Below, piece after piece: positions 8,929 to 18,592 of a DNA stretch of 64,000 nucleotides. The stretch's first letter is position 1; each line of letters begins with the position of its first letter. The stretch lies in the NCBI RefSeq assembly GCF_005116465.1, contig NZ_SWBM01000001.1, positions 1,178,001-1,242,000 on the forward strand. The letters are read 5' to 3'. The DNA comes from Robertmurraya kyonggiensis. GTDB lineage: Bacteria > Bacillota > Bacilli > Bacillales > Cytobacillaceae. The notes beneath the pieces are model-generated. The model had not been told where the DNA came from. It did no database searches and saw only the letters and a program-made list of their open reading frames with translations. Both the position numbers and the translations under genes were made by a program.

Positions 8929-8957
8929 GAATTTTTTGAAAAGAAAGGAAGTGAGTC

Positions 8958-9914
8958 ATGGATATTAATACAATACAATCTTTGATAAGTGAAAATTATC
9001 GAATTGAAATCAAAGATATTACAGTAATAAATAGACTTCTTTTTAGACAAAGTTTTTTACTTAACACTAGTAATGGTCAATACGTTCTTAAGTATTATCC
9101 TCGTAACTTTAGTATTGATCAGATAAAGTTAATAAATGAATTTTCAAAATGTTTAATAAAAAGGGGGATGAATACTTTAAGTATTATTTCATTAAATAAT
9201 GGCAATTTACATATTTCAATACCGAATGGTGTATATGTTTTATATGATTATTTACCTGGAGTAAAGTCAGATATATCGGATATTAGTGATATTTCAGTAA
9301 TATTAAGGGGGTTTCATGATATTTCTAGTCTGATTAAGGAAGAAGAAATAAATGCCACTAAAGAAACTCTTAAAATTGACTGGGCTATTTCTGAATTAGA
9401 TAAATATCTTAAATACACAGAAGATGATGATTTTATTACTAAAATATCAAATTATAAATATGAAATTATCAATTCTTTAAATTCATATAAATTAATTGAT
9501 AATATTATTGTTCATGGTGATTTTACTCTAAACAATGTAATCAAAGAGGATAAAATTTTTAAGATTATTGATCTTGACACAATTCGCCTTGGAAACAGAT
9601 TGGACGATTTAGCATGTTTATCTTTATCTCTATGTTATTCAGGAAATAACAAAATAAAGTTTAATAGGAACTATGGTCAAATAGCATATTTATTACAGAG
9701 CTATTTTGGAGATCAATTAATAAATCAAGAACTGGTAAATGATATTGTTGAAGCTATGAAACTTCATTGTTCTTATGAACTAATTAAACATGCTGAGAAT
9801 TTTCATGTATTAAAGCGTTATACTGGAATGTTAAATTATCTAAACATGTTACTTGATGTTATTACGGAGAATGAGATGGAGGAAAATATATGGAAACAAT
9901 TGTTGGAGAAATAA
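8958..9914 (+). CDS. APH-type small-molecule kinase
   Basis: A 318-residue protein of the aminoglycoside phosphotransferase/choline kinase fold. The catalytic loop reads VHGDFTLNNV, with the Asp base and Asn metal ligand, and the metal-binding Asp is in KIIDLDTIR. The N-terminal lobe has a plausible beta-lysine in QYVLKYY. It would transfer the ATP gamma-phosphate to a hydroxyl of a small substrate, either as a biosynthetic step or as self-protection. Its 3' end overlaps the first ACP gene by 25 bases. Confidence 0.8.
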   Translation: MDINTIQSLISENYRIEIKDITVINRLLFRQSFLLNTSNGQYVLKYYPRNFSIDQIKLINEFSKCLIKRGMNTLSIISLNNGNLHISIPNGVYVLYDYLPGVKSDISDISDISVILRGFHDISSLIKEEEINATKETLKIDWAISELDKYLKYTEDDDFITKISNYKYEIINSLNSYKLIDNIIVHGDFTLNNVIKEDKIFKIIDLDTIRLGNRLDDLACLSLSLCYSGNNKIKFNRNYGQIAYLLQSYFGDQLINQELVNDIVEAMKLHCSYELIKHAENFHVLKRYTGMLNYLNMLLDVITENEMEENIWKQLLEK

Positions 9915-10120
9915 TTGAAGAACTATTAAAAACTAATGTTGATCTAGATGAAGATCTTTTCAGTATAGGTATGGATTCGTTGTTAGTGTTGCATTTAATT
10001 GTAACATTGGAAGAAAAGTTTAATATTGATATTCCTGACGAAGAATTGAATGTAGATTCATTAAAAACAGTAAAATCTATCTGTAATCTGGTAAGTAAGC
10101 ATGAATATTCAAATTCATAA
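9890..10120 (+). CDS. Acyl carrier protein (first copy)
   Basis: A 76-residue four-helix carrier protein. Ser30 in SIGMDSLLVLHLI is the 4'-phosphopantetheine site, followed by the acidic helix II segment TLEEKFNIDIPDEEL. GGAGG at about 9876 decides the ATG at 9890, inside the end of the kinase gene. The hydrolase gene overlaps its stop. It is the likely carrier for the acyl group activated by the ligase at 1310, although either ligase in the cluster could load it. Confidence 0.88.
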   Translation: METIVGEIIEELLKTNVDLDEDLFSIGMDSLLVLHLIVTLEEKFNIDIPDEELNVDSLKTVKSICNLVSKHEYSNS

Positions 10121-11618
10121 TGAGATACCAATATCTTTTAATTATGGAGATCTAATATTGCGAGGAATGTTTCATTCCAATTTAGATTTTCATAGTGATT
10201 CTCTTTTTATCCTAGTTCCAGGATTACTAGGAGATAGATGCGATTCAAGGTCTATGTTAACTAAAATAGCTAGAGGTCTTTCTAAAAAAAATACACACGT
10301 ATTACGATTTGATTTTCCTGGTGCAGGAATAAGTGATGGATTTTATGAAACAAACACTTTTGAAATATTTTCAGATGTATTGAACTTTATAATTGATGAA
10401 GTTAAAGGGAACTTTACATTTATAAAAAAAGTAATTTTAATTGGATTTAGTGAAGGTCTAAAAGTATGTATTGATGTTGCAAAGAGTAGAAATGATGTGA
10501 AAGGTATAGGATCATGCAATGGTTTAATAGTAGAAGAGGATACGAAATTCTCTATTGAAAGACCACGCCTGAAAAATGGAACTATAGCATATAATAGTTA
10601 TTACGGCACTTGGGTAAATTTTCAGATAATAATGAAATACAAGGATTATTTGATAGATCATATGCTTTTACCAGATAGTATTGATTATTTCGGCATTTAT
10701 TCGGAATCCGATTTACTTTCACAAAATAGTTGCCAATATTTTAAAGATAATAAATTTGAACTTAAAATTATCAAGGAAGCAGATCATTTATTTACAACAG
10801 ATGAATGGTTAAATGAAGTTGTAGTTGATATCACTGATTGGGGGCAAAGATTCATAAGTAATAATGAGAAGATGGATACTTTTTACATACAAACAGTTCA
10901 TGGAAAAGTACTAGTAAATATTAATTGTACTTCAAAGAAAAAAAGCATGCTAGTGTTTGTTCATGGGTTTGGCCAAAATAAAACTGGTCCTGGATATTTA
11001 TTCAACCAAATAGCACAAAAAATTCGTGAAGATTTCAATTACTGTATGTTTGATTTTTCAGGAAGTGGTGATAGTGAGGGTGAATTTAAGCACGTAGATT
11101 TGAGAATATTAGTTGATAATTTAAATTCGGTAATAATGTTTTTAATGGAAAAATACCAAATTAATTACTTTTTTTTATTAGGAAGTGGATTGGGAAATCA
11201 ACTAATTACTTTATTAGATAATAAATTTAATGTTTTCCCATGTTTTATTTTTCCAGAACAAATAAATTTCAGAGATGAAGTATTTACAAAAAGTAACAAT
11301 GGATTGATTGATACAAGTGACTTATTTGAGAAATATCCTGAAGTTGAGAAAGAATTCTATAAATTAGGTAATACACACAATAGGACAAAAGGATTATTAG
11401 TTAAATCAAACTTTTTAATAGATATATCAAATATTAAATTGTGGGAAAAACTAAATAAAATGGAAAAAGGAATTGTAATAACTAACAATGATAACATATC
11501 AGATGAATTAATATTAATTAAATCAAACGATAAAACAGGACTTTTATTAGATGCAAATGAAAGGGACCGTGTTGTTGAAATATTAATTAATCATTTTAAG
11601 GAGATTTCTCTAAAATGA
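10101..11618 (+). CDS. Tandem alpha/beta-hydrolase protein
   Basis: A 505-residue protein of two alpha/beta-hydrolase domains in series, roughly residues 1-255 and 265-505. Domain 1 has the oxyanion strand LVPGLLGDR, RFDFPGAGIS and the nucleophile elbow GFSEG with Ser117. Domain 2 repeats the pattern (FVHGFGQNKTG, MFDFSGSGDSEG), but its elbow is GSGLG, where the nucleophile position (363) is glycine. Domain 2 is therefore probably non-catalytic. Sitting after the ACP, it may release or transfer the carrier-bound acyl group (thioesterase or acyltransferase role, inferred). It overlaps the next gene by four bases. Confidence 0.75.
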   Translation: MNIQIHNEIPISFNYGDLILRGMFHSNLDFHSDSLFILVPGLLGDRCDSRSMLTKIARGLSKKNTHVLRFDFPGAGISDGFYETNTFEIFSDVLNFIIDEVKGNFTFIKKVILIGFSEGLKVCIDVAKSRNDVKGIGSCNGLIVEEDTKFSIERPRLKNGTIAYNSYYGTWVNFQIIMKYKDYLIDHMLLPDSIDYFGIYSESDLLSQNSCQYFKDNKFELKIIKEADHLFTTDEWLNEVVVDITDWGQRFISNNEKMDTFYIQTVHGKVLVNINCTSKKKSMLVFVHGFGQNKTGPGYLFNQIAQKIREDFNYCMFDFSGSGDSEGEFKHVDLRILVDNLNSVIMFLMEKYQINYFFLLGSGLGNQLITLLDNKFNVFPCFIFPEQINFRDEVFTKSNNGLIDTSDLFEKYPEVEKEFYKLGNTHNRTKGLLVKSNFLIDISNIKLWEKLNKMEKGIVITNNDNISDELILIKSNDKTGLLLDANERDRVVEILINHFKEISLK

Positions 11619-12919
11619 AAGTATTATTTTTTGTATTATCTTTAATTATTTTTGTTCATGGACTCCTAATTGTTGCTTCATTACTTTATTTTAAGGACCA
11701 AAAATTGAAATATCTATATAAATCATCCCCTGTATCTAAAAAAAATAAAGAAATAGAATTCTATATTCTTTTATCAGTCTTTAATGAATCCAAAATTATT
11801 GAAAGTACATACAAACATTTTAAGGAGATAGTAAATGTAAAAAACAATATTCGGTGTGTTTTTATAACAACTGAAAAAGAGAAGTTAGTAACTGGAAGAA
11901 ACGAAACAAAAGAAATACTAGAACAATTAATTAGGAATGATAATAAGTTTAGTTTAATTAATTACCCATATCATAAGGGGAATAAACCTTCTCAACTTAA
12001 TTATGCGTTGGATCAATTAGAAAAGGATGTAATTAACAAAAACGAAAGAGATATTTATATTTGCCAATATGATGCTGATTCCAGGCCATTAAAAGAGACT
12101 TTTGAAGAGTTAGAAGAAATAATTAATATAACAAATTGTAATGTGATACAACAACCTACCAAATTTGACGAAAATTATAATGGTTTAAATTTGTATTTAA
12201 AACTAGAAGCTTGTTTTCAAACTAGATGGGCTTATGGTTTTGAACGTAGAAATCAAATGCTTTCTGTTAATAAGTACATTAATAAAATTTTTGTACCATT
12301 CGCATATACTGTTGGACATGGAATGGTTGTAAAAAGTGATTTTTTATATAATGTGGGGAAATATCCATCTCCAAATGAGGATGTACCATTTGGTCAGAAG
12401 ATGATACTAATAGGTGAACCCATTTACCCAACAGTTACTTATGATCGTGGAACAATCGTTGAAACTTTTAAAGACTTATTTTATCAATCAGGAAATTGGA
12501 TCAAAGCTCCATTGGTATCTATCAAAATGTATAAAGAGATTAGACATTATAAGAAAATGTCAATTTATAGAAGTGTGATGTTTTTTACTAAAATAGCTTT
12601 TGATTTATTGAGTTGGGTTCAATATATAATATATCTTTTCTTATGTGTTGTAGTTTCAATTTCTGAGGGTTCAATAAATTATTTAATATTTGGTTTTTTT
12701 ATTCTATGGATAGAATCATCATATAGTGTTTTCTACACTCATAAATATATCTTAAAAGAGAATAGTTTAAAAGAGCGTCTGCTGTTAATGATAATTTGTC
12801 CTATTAGAGGTTTAGTAAGAGGTTTAAGTTTGTTTTCTTTCCTTAAGCAAAGTCTCACGGGTTGGTATTATGATTCTGGAAGAGAAATAACCAATACAGG
12901 TATAAAGAAAATTAAATAA
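11615..12919 (+). CDS. Membrane GT2 family glycosyltransferase
   Basis: A 434-residue protein with an N-terminal membrane helix (residues 3-27), a GT-A catalytic domain and two or three membrane helices after residue 320. The catalytic text includes YDADSRP (the metal-binding DxD-like site), SPNEDVPFG (the acidic base region) and QSGNWIKAP, an equivalent of the QxxRW acceptor motif of processive GT2 enzymes. It should add a sugar to an acceptor at the inner membrane face. It overlaps the hydrolase gene by ATGA. Sugar and acceptor are unknown. Confidence 0.8.
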   Translation: MKVLFFVLSLIIFVHGLLIVASLLYFKDQKLKYLYKSSPVSKKNKEIEFYILLSVFNESKIIESTYKHFKEIVNVKNNIRCVFITTEKEKLVTGRNETKEILEQLIRNDNKFSLINYPYHKGNKPSQLNYALDQLEKDVINKNERDIYICQYDADSRPLKETFEELEEIINITNCNVIQQPTKFDENYNGLNLYLKLEACFQTRWAYGFERRNQMLSVNKYINKIFVPFAYTVGHGMVVKSDFLYNVGKYPSPNEDVPFGQKMILIGEPIYPTVTYDRGTIVETFKDLFYQSGNWIKAPLVSIKMYKEIRHYKKMSIYRSVMFFTKIAFDLLSWVQYIIYLFLCVVVSISEGSINYLIFGFFILWIESSYSVFYTHKYILKENSLKERLLLMIICPIRGLVRGLSLFSFLKQSLTGWYYDSGREITNTGIKKIK

Positions 12920-13012
12920 CAGTAGCCATTTCGTTAAACTAAGATTCGAAATAATTCGTTATCTTCTATGCCAGAGTTAAATTAAATTGTAGTAGCGTTA
13001 GGAGAACTATAT

Positions 13013-13894
13013 ATGATTAGTATAATAATTCCTGTCTATAACCAAAGTAAGAGTTTAGATTATGTTTTAGAAGCATTTCAATTACAACATTATAATGAAT
13101 CATTTGAGATTGTTCTAATTGATGATGGATCAACTGATGAATTAACAACAATTATAGATAAATATATAAATGATTCTAAATTTAATCTGAAGATAATACG
13201 AAATAAGGTCAATATGGGTAGAGCTTATAGTAGAAATGTCGGAATTAAATATTCTAATGGTGAAATATTAATTTTTAATGACTCAGATCGTATTCCAAGT
13301 AAAAATTTTCTTAAAAATCATATCAATTTCTTAAAAAACCACCCTGGTTCTATATGTATTGGAGAGGTTAAAGAATTATATTATTCTATTGATAATTTAA
13401 ATGAAATATGGAATGCTGTTTTATCAGATGGAAGGATGGCAAGAAAAGCAACATATTATAGAGTTATTGAAAATCTTTTTAATAATTTAGGTGATACAGA
13501 TAGCAAGATATCTTGGTTAGCTACATTGACTGGTAATATGGCAGTAAGAAGAGAAGATTTGTGTGAAACTTTTGATGAGTTCTTTATAGAGTGGGGATTT
13601 GAACATTTTGAACTTGGTTATAGGTTAATCCAACAAAAAAAGTCAATAAGACTTAATAGATCTGCAACAAATTATCATATAGCTCATGCTAGAAATAAAG
13701 ATTATTATAATGAAAATTTATATAAAAGTCATAGCAAATTTGTTGAAAAACATAATGCAAAAGAAATATTGATGTTAATTGATTTTATTCAGGGGAAACT
13801 TTCACTGCAAGATTATGAAATGCAAATTGATGGTAAAAAAAAATGGTTATTAGAAAAGAACAAACCTATATTTAACACAATATTAAATTATTAA
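13013..13894 (+). CDS. Soluble GT2 family glycosyltransferase
   Basis: A 293-residue GT-A fold enzyme. It opens with ISIIIPVYNQSKSLDYVLEA and VLIDDGSTDE, the nucleotide-sugar part of GT2, followed by the metal-binding NDSDRIPS. The C-terminal part WGFEHFELGYRL resembles the galactosyltransferase-type acceptor domain, where the usual ED pair is EH here. No membrane segment is visible. A 93-base gap with no terminator separates it from the other glycosyltransferase, so both are probably in one operon and two sugars or a disaccharide may be built. Confidence 0.82.
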   Translation: MISIIIPVYNQSKSLDYVLEAFQLQHYNESFEIVLIDDGSTDELTTIIDKYINDSKFNLKIIRNKVNMGRAYSRNVGIKYSNGEILIFNDSDRIPSKNFLKNHINFLKNHPGSICIGEVKELYYSIDNLNEIWNAVLSDGRMARKATYYRVIENLFNNLGDTDSKISWLATLTGNMAVRREDLCETFDEFFIEWGFEHFELGYRLIQQKKSIRLNRSATNYHIAHARNKDYYNENLYKSHSKFVEKHNAKEILMLIDFIQGKLSLQDYEMQIDGKKKWLLEKNKPIFNTILNY

Positions 13895-13934
13895 AATATT
13901 TGATAAATGGTTAAATATGAAAGGAGGAGTAGAT

Positions 13935-14561
13935 TTGTTTATTGCTTTTAGTGGTATAGATGGTGCTGGGAAAACCACTATTATTAATGCTATCGAACGG
14001 TGGCTAAGATCAGAGGGCTATAATGTCAATTCTATGAAATCAGTAAAAGGTGACTCAATTTATTGTAATAATTTTGAAAAAATTATTTCTAATTATAAGA
14101 AAACATACTCTGAAAACTTTCCAGGTAAATACGGTAGTATAATACTGGCATTTAAATTATTTCAAGAATCGGAAGAGATAAAATCATTTTCAAGAGATAA
14201 TAATATTATTTTAATGGATAGATGGAAACTTTGTCATGATGCATATTCCTCTGCATACTTATTAAATAGTAAAGCTCTTAAAAGTATTTTAGATAATTGC
14301 ATTGAACCAGATATTACTTTTTTGATTGATGTTAATTTATCAGTTGCTTTGGAAAGAATTTCTCAAAGAGACGTAATTAAAAAACAAGAAACTTATCCAG
14401 TTTTATATAGGGCAAAAAAGAGGTATCTACAAGCAGCAAAAGAAAAAAATAATATTTTCTTAATTGGAAATTCAGATGGTGAGCTTAACGAAGCGATCGA
14501 GAAGATTAAAATAATAATAATTAAATACTTGGGGAATCATAACCTTGTAAAGTCTGTTTGA
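13935..14561 (+). CDS. Thymidylate-kinase-like nucleotide kinase
   Basis: A 208-residue P-loop protein of the dTMP kinase type. The Walker A is SGIDGAGKTT with K13. MDRWKLCHDAYSSAYL matches the DR-Y segment that binds the base and monophosphate in Tmk, and RISQRD with the lid follows. AAAGGAGG at 13920-13927 points to the TTG start at 13935 rather than the ATG at 13917, which would lie inside that site. A second nucleotide-handling enzyme in this cluster, it could phosphorylate the product of the ThyA-like proteins. Substrate is inferred from family only. Confidence 0.75.
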   Translation: MFIAFSGIDGAGKTTIINAIERWLRSEGYNVNSMKSVKGDSIYCNNFEKIISNYKKTYSENFPGKYGSIILAFKLFQESEEIKSFSRDNNIILMDRWKLCHDAYSSAYLLNSKALKSILDNCIEPDITFLIDVNLSVALERISQRDVIKKQETYPVLYRAKKRYLQAAKEKNNIFLIGNSDGELNEAIEKIKIIIIKYLGNHNLVKSV

Positions 14562-14585
14562 AAGGTTTATTTAGGGAGTAAAAAT

Positions 14586-16292
14586 ATGAATAATACAAAA
14601 ACAAAAAGACTTTATTATTACATAAAAGAATATTATTTAAGAAAAGAATTATTAAATATGGTGCTAATTATTTTGTTTACAATAATTTTAGCAGTTATAG
14701 TTCCTTTAATTCCCTTTATTACTGGAAAATTAGTTGATAATATCATCGCTAAAAACTCTGGCTTTCTATTAATATTAGTTAATTTGTGCACCTTACAATA
14801 TTCCAGTTTTCTGTTAGAGAGGGTTATTCAAGCAATTGAATCAATAAGTATGGTAAGAGTAAGTAACAGAATTAGAAAAGATTTTTATAATAAGATTATT
14901 TTAGGAGATTATTTAAAAATAAAATCATATTCTGATGCAGAATTGTTGGAAAGAGGCGTGGGAGATATTGAGGAAATTCAAAGAATAACTTTTTCGGTAA
15001 TTCCGAAATTTTTACAACAATTTATAAGTGGAATCATTGCATTTGTATTGATATATAATATATATCCACTATTCTCTATTTTAAGTACATTTATTTACTT
15101 ACTTGCGCTCATTCCAGTCAGAAAATTCGGAAATCATCAGAAGTCTGTATCTCTAGAAAGAAGAAATGTTGATGTTAAAATTAAGGACATTTTTTTAGAT
15201 AGTTTGCGAGTAATAAGTTTAATTAAATCATATGGTAAAGAAGAGTCGCATTATCAAACTTTTAAAAATAAAAATAATATGTGGAGTAGTATAAGCACAA
15301 AATACTATCTTGCTAATAATTTTTATAGGACGTTTGTTCGGATAATTGATGCCCTAGCTCCTGCTATAATCTTAATCTTTGGTGGTTATCAAGTATTTAT
15401 AGGAAATCTAACAATAGGAATGATTGTTACCGCAATTGGTTTAATACCTACAATAAGCCTGCCAATTAGCACCATGGTTAATACGTATTTAGAATTAAAA
15501 TCATTTTCTTTTAAAATAAAGAAAATTATTGAAACACTAGAATTTCCAGATGAAATAAATAGGGAATGTAGTTTTAAAAAAATAAAAGGTATAAGTGGAA
15601 ATATCGTATTTAAGAATATTAGTTTCACAGTGAATAATATGCAAATATTAAAAAATGTTTCATTTAATATTAGAGAAGCGGAGCATGTGGCGATTGTTGG
15701 AAAAAGTGGAAGTGGAAAGAGTACTATTTTAAAGCTACTAACTGGATTAATTTCTCCAACGGAAGGTGAAATATATTTTGGTGATGTCAACATTCAAAAT
15801 ATAGACCTAGATATATTACGAGAAAATGTGGTTTATGTTCAACATGGAATCTACATAGAAGCAAATACAATTAGACAAAACTTAGTCCAAAATAAAAATA
15901 TAAATGATGAACTAATATTTGAAATATCAAACGCAACTGGTTTTCATAATGATATTAATAAATTTGAAAATTATTTAGATTCAAAGCTAGAAAGTAACGG
16001 TGGTAATCTATCAGGAGGGCAATTAAAAAAGTTAGGTATTACTAGAGGTTTATTGTCAAAGGGAGATATCTTTTTTTTAGATGAAATAACAACAGGTCTA
16101 GATGAGAAAAGTAGAGATAAAGTATTCAGTGCCATAAGAAGATATCTTAAAGGGAAAACGTGCATTTTTATTACCCATGATATTGAATTAGCCAAACAAT
16201 TGGATCGGATAATTGAAATTGAAAATGGATCAATAACTTATTCAAAGGAAACAAAATATGTTTCTAATAGAGAGTTAATGAATGGAGTCTAA
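14586..16292 (+). CDS. ABC exporter half-transporter 1
   Basis: A 568-residue fusion of a six-helix type-1 export domain (residues 1-320) and an ATPase domain. Walker A is VGKSGSGKST, the signature is LSGGQLKKLGI and Walker B with its catalytic Glu is IFFLDEITTG. It lies three bases before a second half-transporter, so the two probably form a heterodimer that exports the cluster's product or a precursor. No peptidase domain is present. Confidence 0.9.
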   Translation: MNNTKTKRLYYYIKEYYLRKELLNMVLIILFTIILAVIVPLIPFITGKLVDNIIAKNSGFLLILVNLCTLQYSSFLLERVIQAIESISMVRVSNRIRKDFYNKIILGDYLKIKSYSDAELLERGVGDIEEIQRITFSVIPKFLQQFISGIIAFVLIYNIYPLFSILSTFIYLLALIPVRKFGNHQKSVSLERRNVDVKIKDIFLDSLRVISLIKSYGKEESHYQTFKNKNNMWSSISTKYYLANNFYRTFVRIIDALAPAIILIFGGYQVFIGNLTIGMIVTAIGLIPTISLPISTMVNTYLELKSFSFKIKKIIETLEFPDEINRECSFKKIKGISGNIVFKNISFTVNNMQILKNVSFNIREAEHVAIVGKSGSGKSTILKLLTGLISPTEGEIYFGDVNIQNIDLDILRENVVYVQHGIYIEANTIRQNLVQNKNINDELIFEISNATGFHNDINKFENYLDSKLESNGGNLSGGQLKKLGITRGLLSKGDIFFLDEITTGLDEKSRDKVFSAIRRYLKGKTCIFITHDIELAKQLDRIIEIENGSITYSKETKYVSNRELMNGV

Positions 16293-16295
16293 CAA

Positions 16296-17975
16296 ATGAA
16301 AGAGTATAATTTGAAATCACTAATCATAAAAATGCTAAAACCTAATATAGCAAAACTTATATTTGCAATTATATCTAGTATTTTTAGAAGTTCAATTCTA
16401 CTCTTACCTCCACTAGTTACTATGAGAATAATTGATGAAATTATCCCAAGTTTCTCTTTAAATAAAATTGTCACATACGGTTCATTATTAATTATTATTC
16501 CTATAATAATTTTATTATTATACACACTCGATGCTTATTTAAATAAATTCGTTTTAGATATAGCTGCAGAAATAAGATCAGAAATATTTAAAGGCATATT
16601 ATATAAGGATATAGGCTGGCATAAACAATCAAATAAGAGTGAACTTTTGGATAAAGTGGTTAATAGTTCATCAACAGTTGGAGAGTTTTATTTCCTAACT
16701 ATAAGTAATATTATCTGGTTTACAACAACAATTGCAGTAGGCATTTTCTTAATGGCACAAATAAATTTAAAAATAACAACAATAGTATTTCTATTTACAT
16801 TACTTCAAATTTTGTTTGTAAAATTCTTCAAAAAAAAGCAACAAGAAATTGAGAAAGAACTATTAAATATTAGAATCGAATTAACTGATACTTTAAATCA
16901 AGGTATTATATTTAATGATTATTTTAAAGTATCTAAAAGAAGAAAATATGAAATAGAAAAGATTGAAAATATAGAAAAAAAAAGGGAAAAGTCCAATTTA
17001 AAATCTATATTCATAAATTTTTTGGTAGCTAATATAGGTCAAATATTTAAAATATTATCAATTTTTATTATTTATTTTTTAGGCGAAAGTTTAATGAAAA
17101 ACTCAACTTTAACAATTGGTGGGCTAGTTGCACTTACTAGTTATTATTCTTGGATTTCTCCAGTTGTTTTAAAATATCAGGAATGGATAATGAATTTATT
17201 TCGAGCATTAACTAACTTTCGAAGAATAAATGAAATATATTTCCCTACAAAAAAATATGAAAAAGGCTATATTCCAGATAATAACGGTCTTATAAAATTG
17301 CAACTAAAAGATATTTCATTTGCTTACAAAAACTCTAATAAAGATCTTCGAAATATTAATATTAGCTTAAGTCAAGGGGAAACCATAATTATTAGAGGTC
17401 AATCTGGAGTAGGTAAAACTACACTAACACAGTTAATTATGAGACAAATTGAACCTGATAATGGCATGATTTTAATAAATGGTATTCCGCATACCAAAAT
17501 AAATAAAGAATGGTTTCATAAAAACGTTGTATGCGTATTACAAACAAATGATATTTTAAAAACATCTTTACTCAATAATATTAATTACAATAGTGAATCT
17601 ATTTCAATGTTAGAAACACAAAGAATAATAGAAGCAACAAAACTTCATAGTCTAATTAATTCACTTGGAAACGGTTTATTATGGGAATATGGAAGTGATT
17701 CAAGGGAGCTTTCAGATGGAGAAAAACGAAGAATTAATATAGCTAGGGCTATGATGTCAACCCCTAAAATCATTATATTAGATGAACCTACCGCAGGGCT
17801 TGACAATATAATTAAACAAGAATTGATGATGAATATTAGAAATTACTTTAAAAACTCCATAAAAATAATCATCACGCATGATGAAGAAATTGTTAACCCA
17901 ACCGATAAGATTTATTTTATAACAGATAATAGTAGTTATAATCTGGAACGAAAGGATATAAAACAATGGAATTAG
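16296..17975 (+). CDS. ABC exporter half-transporter 2
   Basis: A 559-residue type-1 exporter half. The membrane domain covers residues 10-310, then an ATPase with Walker A GQSGVGKTT, the signature LSDGEKRRINIARAM and Walker B IIILDEPTAGLD. The signature has Asp in place of the second Gly of LSGGQ, so the paired ATP sites may differ, as in many heterodimeric exporters. It is paired with the preceding gene and overlaps the next gene by ten bases. Confidence 0.9.
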   Translation: MKEYNLKSLIIKMLKPNIAKLIFAIISSIFRSSILLLPPLVTMRIIDEIIPSFSLNKIVTYGSLLIIIPIIILLLYTLDAYLNKFVLDIAAEIRSEIFKGILYKDIGWHKQSNKSELLDKVVNSSSTVGEFYFLTISNIIWFTTTIAVGIFLMAQINLKITTIVFLFTLLQILFVKFFKKKQQEIEKELLNIRIELTDTLNQGIIFNDYFKVSKRRKYEIEKIENIEKKREKSNLKSIFINFLVANIGQIFKILSIFIIYFLGESLMKNSTLTIGGLVALTSYYSWISPVVLKYQEWIMNLFRALTNFRRINEIYFPTKKYEKGYIPDNNGLIKLQLKDISFAYKNSNKDLRNINISLSQGETIIIRGQSGVGKTTLTQLIMRQIEPDNGMILINGIPHTKINKEWFHKNVVCVLQTNDILKTSLLNNINYNSESISMLETQRIIEATKLHSLINSLGNGLLWEYGSDSRELSDGEKRRINIARAMMSTPKIIILDEPTAGLDNIIKQELMMNIRNYFKNSIKIIITHDEEIVNPTDKIYFITDNSSYNLERKDIKQWN

Positions 17976-18592
17976 TAGCTAAAACTATAGGTGAAGTATG
18001 GGAAAAGAGTATCGAATATCTCTTAGAATATGGTGAATTCATCCCTCATAATAAACGAAACATATTAGAAATCAATCACTTGGATTTAGTAGTATTAGAA
18101 CCTAATGTTAATGAAGTAATACATCCACTATATCCATTTAGTAAAAAATTTATTAGTCTACATGTTAATAAAATGATTAATAAAAAAGATGATAGAACAT
18201 TTAAACGAATATATAAATATGGAAGCGAAGGTATTAATCAACTCAATCAAATAGTATATATATTAAAAAATGATCCTACATCTAAGGAAGCAATTATATC
18301 GATATATAATCCAAGTGAAGATCTTGTTAGTAATTTTAATAGTCCATGTCATACATTAATATACTTTTATATTAAGTTAAATAAATTATACATAAGTGCC
18401 AGCTTAAAACATATGGATGCGTGGCTGGTTGGAATAGCAGACTTATATCAAATTGTAAAGTTTCAAGAAATAGTTGCAAATCAACTTGGCTTAGAACTTG
18501 GAAATGCTAGATTAACTACATTAAGTTATTTTATTTGTGAAAATGATTTTAAACTTGCTAAAGATACTTTTTCTAGAAAGAGTGTTATATGA
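17966..18592 (+). CDS. Short, divergent thymidylate-synthase-like protein
   Basis: A 208-residue ThyA-fold protein, about 80 residues shorter than the first ThyA-like protein. Catalytic Cys128 is kept in the FNSPCHTLIYFYI segment, and SKEAIISIY matches the phosphate-binding arginine region, but with Lys107 where Arg is usual. The base-reading loop GLPF(N/D) is replaced by DAWLVGIADLYQI and the C-terminal HLYSNH block by LSYFICENDF. It may be a different pyrimidine C5-modifying enzyme or a non-catalytic partner. It is coupled to the ABC exporter upstream and to an unknown gene downstream (four-base overlap). Confidence 0.7.
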   Translation: MELVAKTIGEVWEKSIEYLLEYGEFIPHNKRNILEINHLDLVVLEPNVNEVIHPLYPFSKKFISLHVNKMINKKDDRTFKRIYKYGSEGINQLNQIVYILKNDPTSKEAIISIYNPSEDLVSNFNSPCHTLIYFYIKLNKLYISASLKHMDAWLVGIADLYQIVKFQEIVANQLGLELGNARLTTLSYFICENDFKLAKDTFSRKSVI

